In this document: positions 20,400 through 21,888 of the stretch, piece after piece | Layout: each line of letters opens with the position of its first letter | Position numbering within the stretch: position 1 is the stretch's first letter | NCBI GenBank assembly: GCA_027576995.1 | Contig: JANBQC010000481.1 | Location: 1 to 21,888, forward strand | DNA length: 21,888 nucleotides | Reading direction: 5' to 3' | From: Dimargaris cristalligena | Taxonomy: Eukaryota > Kickxellomycota > Dimargaritomycetes > Dimargaritales > Dimargaritaceae | Translations under genes and position numbers: made by a program | The notes under the pieces: generated by a model | The model's input: the letters and a program-made list of their open reading frames with translations, nothing else | Told to the model about the DNA's origin: nothing | Databases searched by the model: none

Positions 20400-20809
20400 T
20401 CTTCCTTTCCTTTCCTCGACTTTACTTGACTTGACTTGTCCTAGTCTGCTGCCACTCCATCTGCCCGTTTTCGCCTGTGAAGGACTGTGGCGTGTACTTT
20501 GACGACTCGCATGCGACCCGCGGAGTTGTCTTCTTCCTTTCCTTTCCGCATTCCTTTGCTTCGTTCTTTGTATATGCGCCTGGGTGGTTCCCCCAACGAC
20601 TCAGCTCAAGCCACTTCTCCCCTTCTTCCTCTCTCTCTCCCTCCCTTTCTCTTTTCCTCTCCTCCCAACTAACCCCTATATATTCCATTCTTCTCATCCG
20701 ATCCCACTGGCCCATCTCCCAGTCCTACCCCTTTATCGCTTTCCAAACCCTCTGCAATTCCCTGCCGCCGTGTTGATCTCCCGAACCCTATTGGGCCCAT
20801 CTTGGACCC
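20400..20809 (+). promoter_or_regulatory. Pyrimidine-rich promoter and leader of the rga1-like gene
   Basis: The plus strand is strongly CT-rich from about 20396 to 20700, with long runs such as the CT tract at 20617-20668. A TATATA element lies at 20675-20680, about 130 bases before the first ATG (20810). CT-rich tracts just upstream of the start are frequent in fungal promoters. The region immediately left (20195-20320) is the opposite, purine- and GT-rich. Confidence 0.5.
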
Positions 20810-21888
20810 ATGTCCGTCCTCCGTTCATCTCCTTCATCCACTGGCGACAATTTAGTCGCCATGTCCTCCTCCACCGAGACGTCTCCCCGGGCCACTGACA
20901 AAATATGCACACGCTGCGAGAAGCCACTCCCCCGCCATTTCGTACGCGCCTTAAACGCCAGTTATCACCTCGAATGCTTTACTTGTCTGGTAAGTGCGAA
21001 CCCCACCCGTTCCCTGAATATATATATATATATATCGTGTCCCTTCCGAATAGGCCACTCCCGGATTCCAGTGATTCATTTTTACTCAATGAATGCCAGC
21101 CGTCGCCCCTTGGGCTCGGTCCTGAGGACTAAGAGCAGATTGCACGTTATCAAACAGCGTCCGAAATACCATTGTACTTTGGCTACCATTGTCCTGATTA
21201 TTATCAATGACTATTCCGCCCTGGCCCAATTTTCCCACTCTGACCTCTTCGCGTTTTCTCACCTCAATCCCACCATATTGATTGTTTACCATTATATATA
21301 TTAATACTATCTTCTAATCTACCCGGGTTCTCCCTCTAGGTATGCGGCCAAGTCGTGGCTAATCGCTTCTTCCCAATCACAGCACCTTCGGGGGAGACGT
21401 TTGCGCTCTGCGAAAAGGACTACTACCGGCAACTCGATCTTCTCTGTTACAAGTGCGACCAGCCGCTTCATACGTCTTATATATCGGCTGACGACAAGAA
21501 GTACCACTTGGATCACTTCACCTGCTCGGTGTGTCCTACCATATTTGGCCCCGATGACGTGTATTACGAGGAAAAGGGCAACATCTACTGCGGTGAGCAT
21601 TACGCGCAGATTGCTTCGATAAAGTGCGTCGGGTGCCAATTGGGTATCCTGAAGCAATACATTGAAATCACCACCGACACTGTGGCCGAACCGTGGCACC
21701 CCGAGTGCTACATGATTTACAAATTCTGGCACGTCCGAATTGCTCCCCAGGTGTACACCCCTACCAGTCGCCACGAGTCTATAAGTTCCGGTAAGTTCCT
21801 TAGCGGTGACGTGCTCGTAAGGGGGCTCTTGATCTATCCAACTCCACCCCCACCCGCTCGCTTCATTCCATCTGAACACCTTACGCAT
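20810..21888 (+). CDS. rga1: Rga1-type LIM-domain RhoGAP, N-terminal part (gene continues past the window)
   Basis: Exon 1 is 20810-20989 and exon 2 is 21340-21790 (phase 0 intron GTAAGT..CTAG). A GTAAGT donor at 21791 starts a second intron that runs to or beyond the edge. The 210 visible residues hold two LIM zinc domains. LIM1 has C33, C36, H53, C56, C59, C62, C84 and D87; LIM2 has C96, C99, H116, H119, C122, C125, C144 and H147. A third half-motif has C156, C159, H180 and C183, followed by MIYKFW. This order, including the WHPECYMI segment, is that of S. pombe Rga1 and related fungal proteins, whose C-terminus is a RhoGAP domain acting on Rho1 or Cdc42 at growth sites. That domain would lie outside the window. 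A second start at 20861 would shorten the protein by 17 residues. Confidence 0.88.
20990..21339 (+). other. rga1: First intron of the rga1-like gene
   Basis: The 350-base intron has donor GTAAGT and acceptor CTCTAG. It splits LIM1 between C59 and C62. It carries an AT dinucleotide array at about 21018-21036. Stops in the read-through frame support its removal. Confidence 0.85.

Overview
The window is nuclear DNA of a fungus. Genes are split by short introns with GT..AG borders (often GTAAGT at the donor), promoters are pyrimidine-rich, and the three recognisable conserved genes (mvp1/SNX8-type sorting nexin, ett1/nro1-type TPR-like protein, rga1-type LIM protein) have characteristically fungal forms. 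The dense introns, the 40-base micro-exon and the gene-poor, low-complexity spacers point to an early-diverging, non-Dikarya fungus (for example Zoopagomycota or Mucoromycota sense lato). That placement is inference. No rRNA, tRNA, CRISPR or prokaryotic operon signal was seen.

Layout. Bases 1-8272 are gene-poor. They hold one unrecognised 209-codon ORF (2759-3388), a GC-rich island with coding-like frames (about 1316-1576), and one convincing small gene on the minus strand (5929-6171), an 80-residue secreted precursor shaped like an antimicrobial peptide precursor. That gene sits inside a sharply bounded block of about 2.1 kb (4243-6330) with only four CpG dinucleotides. The block and its left margin also carry several perfect hairpins. 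Bases 8273-9254 (minus) encode a two-exon secreted double-psi beta-barrel protein with a long Pro/Ala and Lys-rich linker.

Bases 11284-15491 (minus) are a nine-exon gene for a 920-residue Mvp1/SNX8-like sorting nexin (disordered N-terminus, EH-like domain, PX domain, BAR-type helices). Each splice junction keeps phase and the joined protein follows the family. Bases 16731-18846 (minus) are a five-exon gene for a 444-residue Ett1/Nro1-like protein. From 20810 to the right edge (plus) lie the first two exons of an Rga1-type LIM-domain RhoGAP. The gene runs off the window, so its expected RhoGAP domain is not seen.

The three conserved genes are housekeeping or cell-polarity genes (endosomal recycling, translation termination or oxygen response, Rho GTPase control) with no obvious shared pathway. 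The two small secreted proteins on the left are the accessory part of the window. The most novel material is the CpG-depleted, hairpin-bearing block and the secreted cationic peptide gene inside it.
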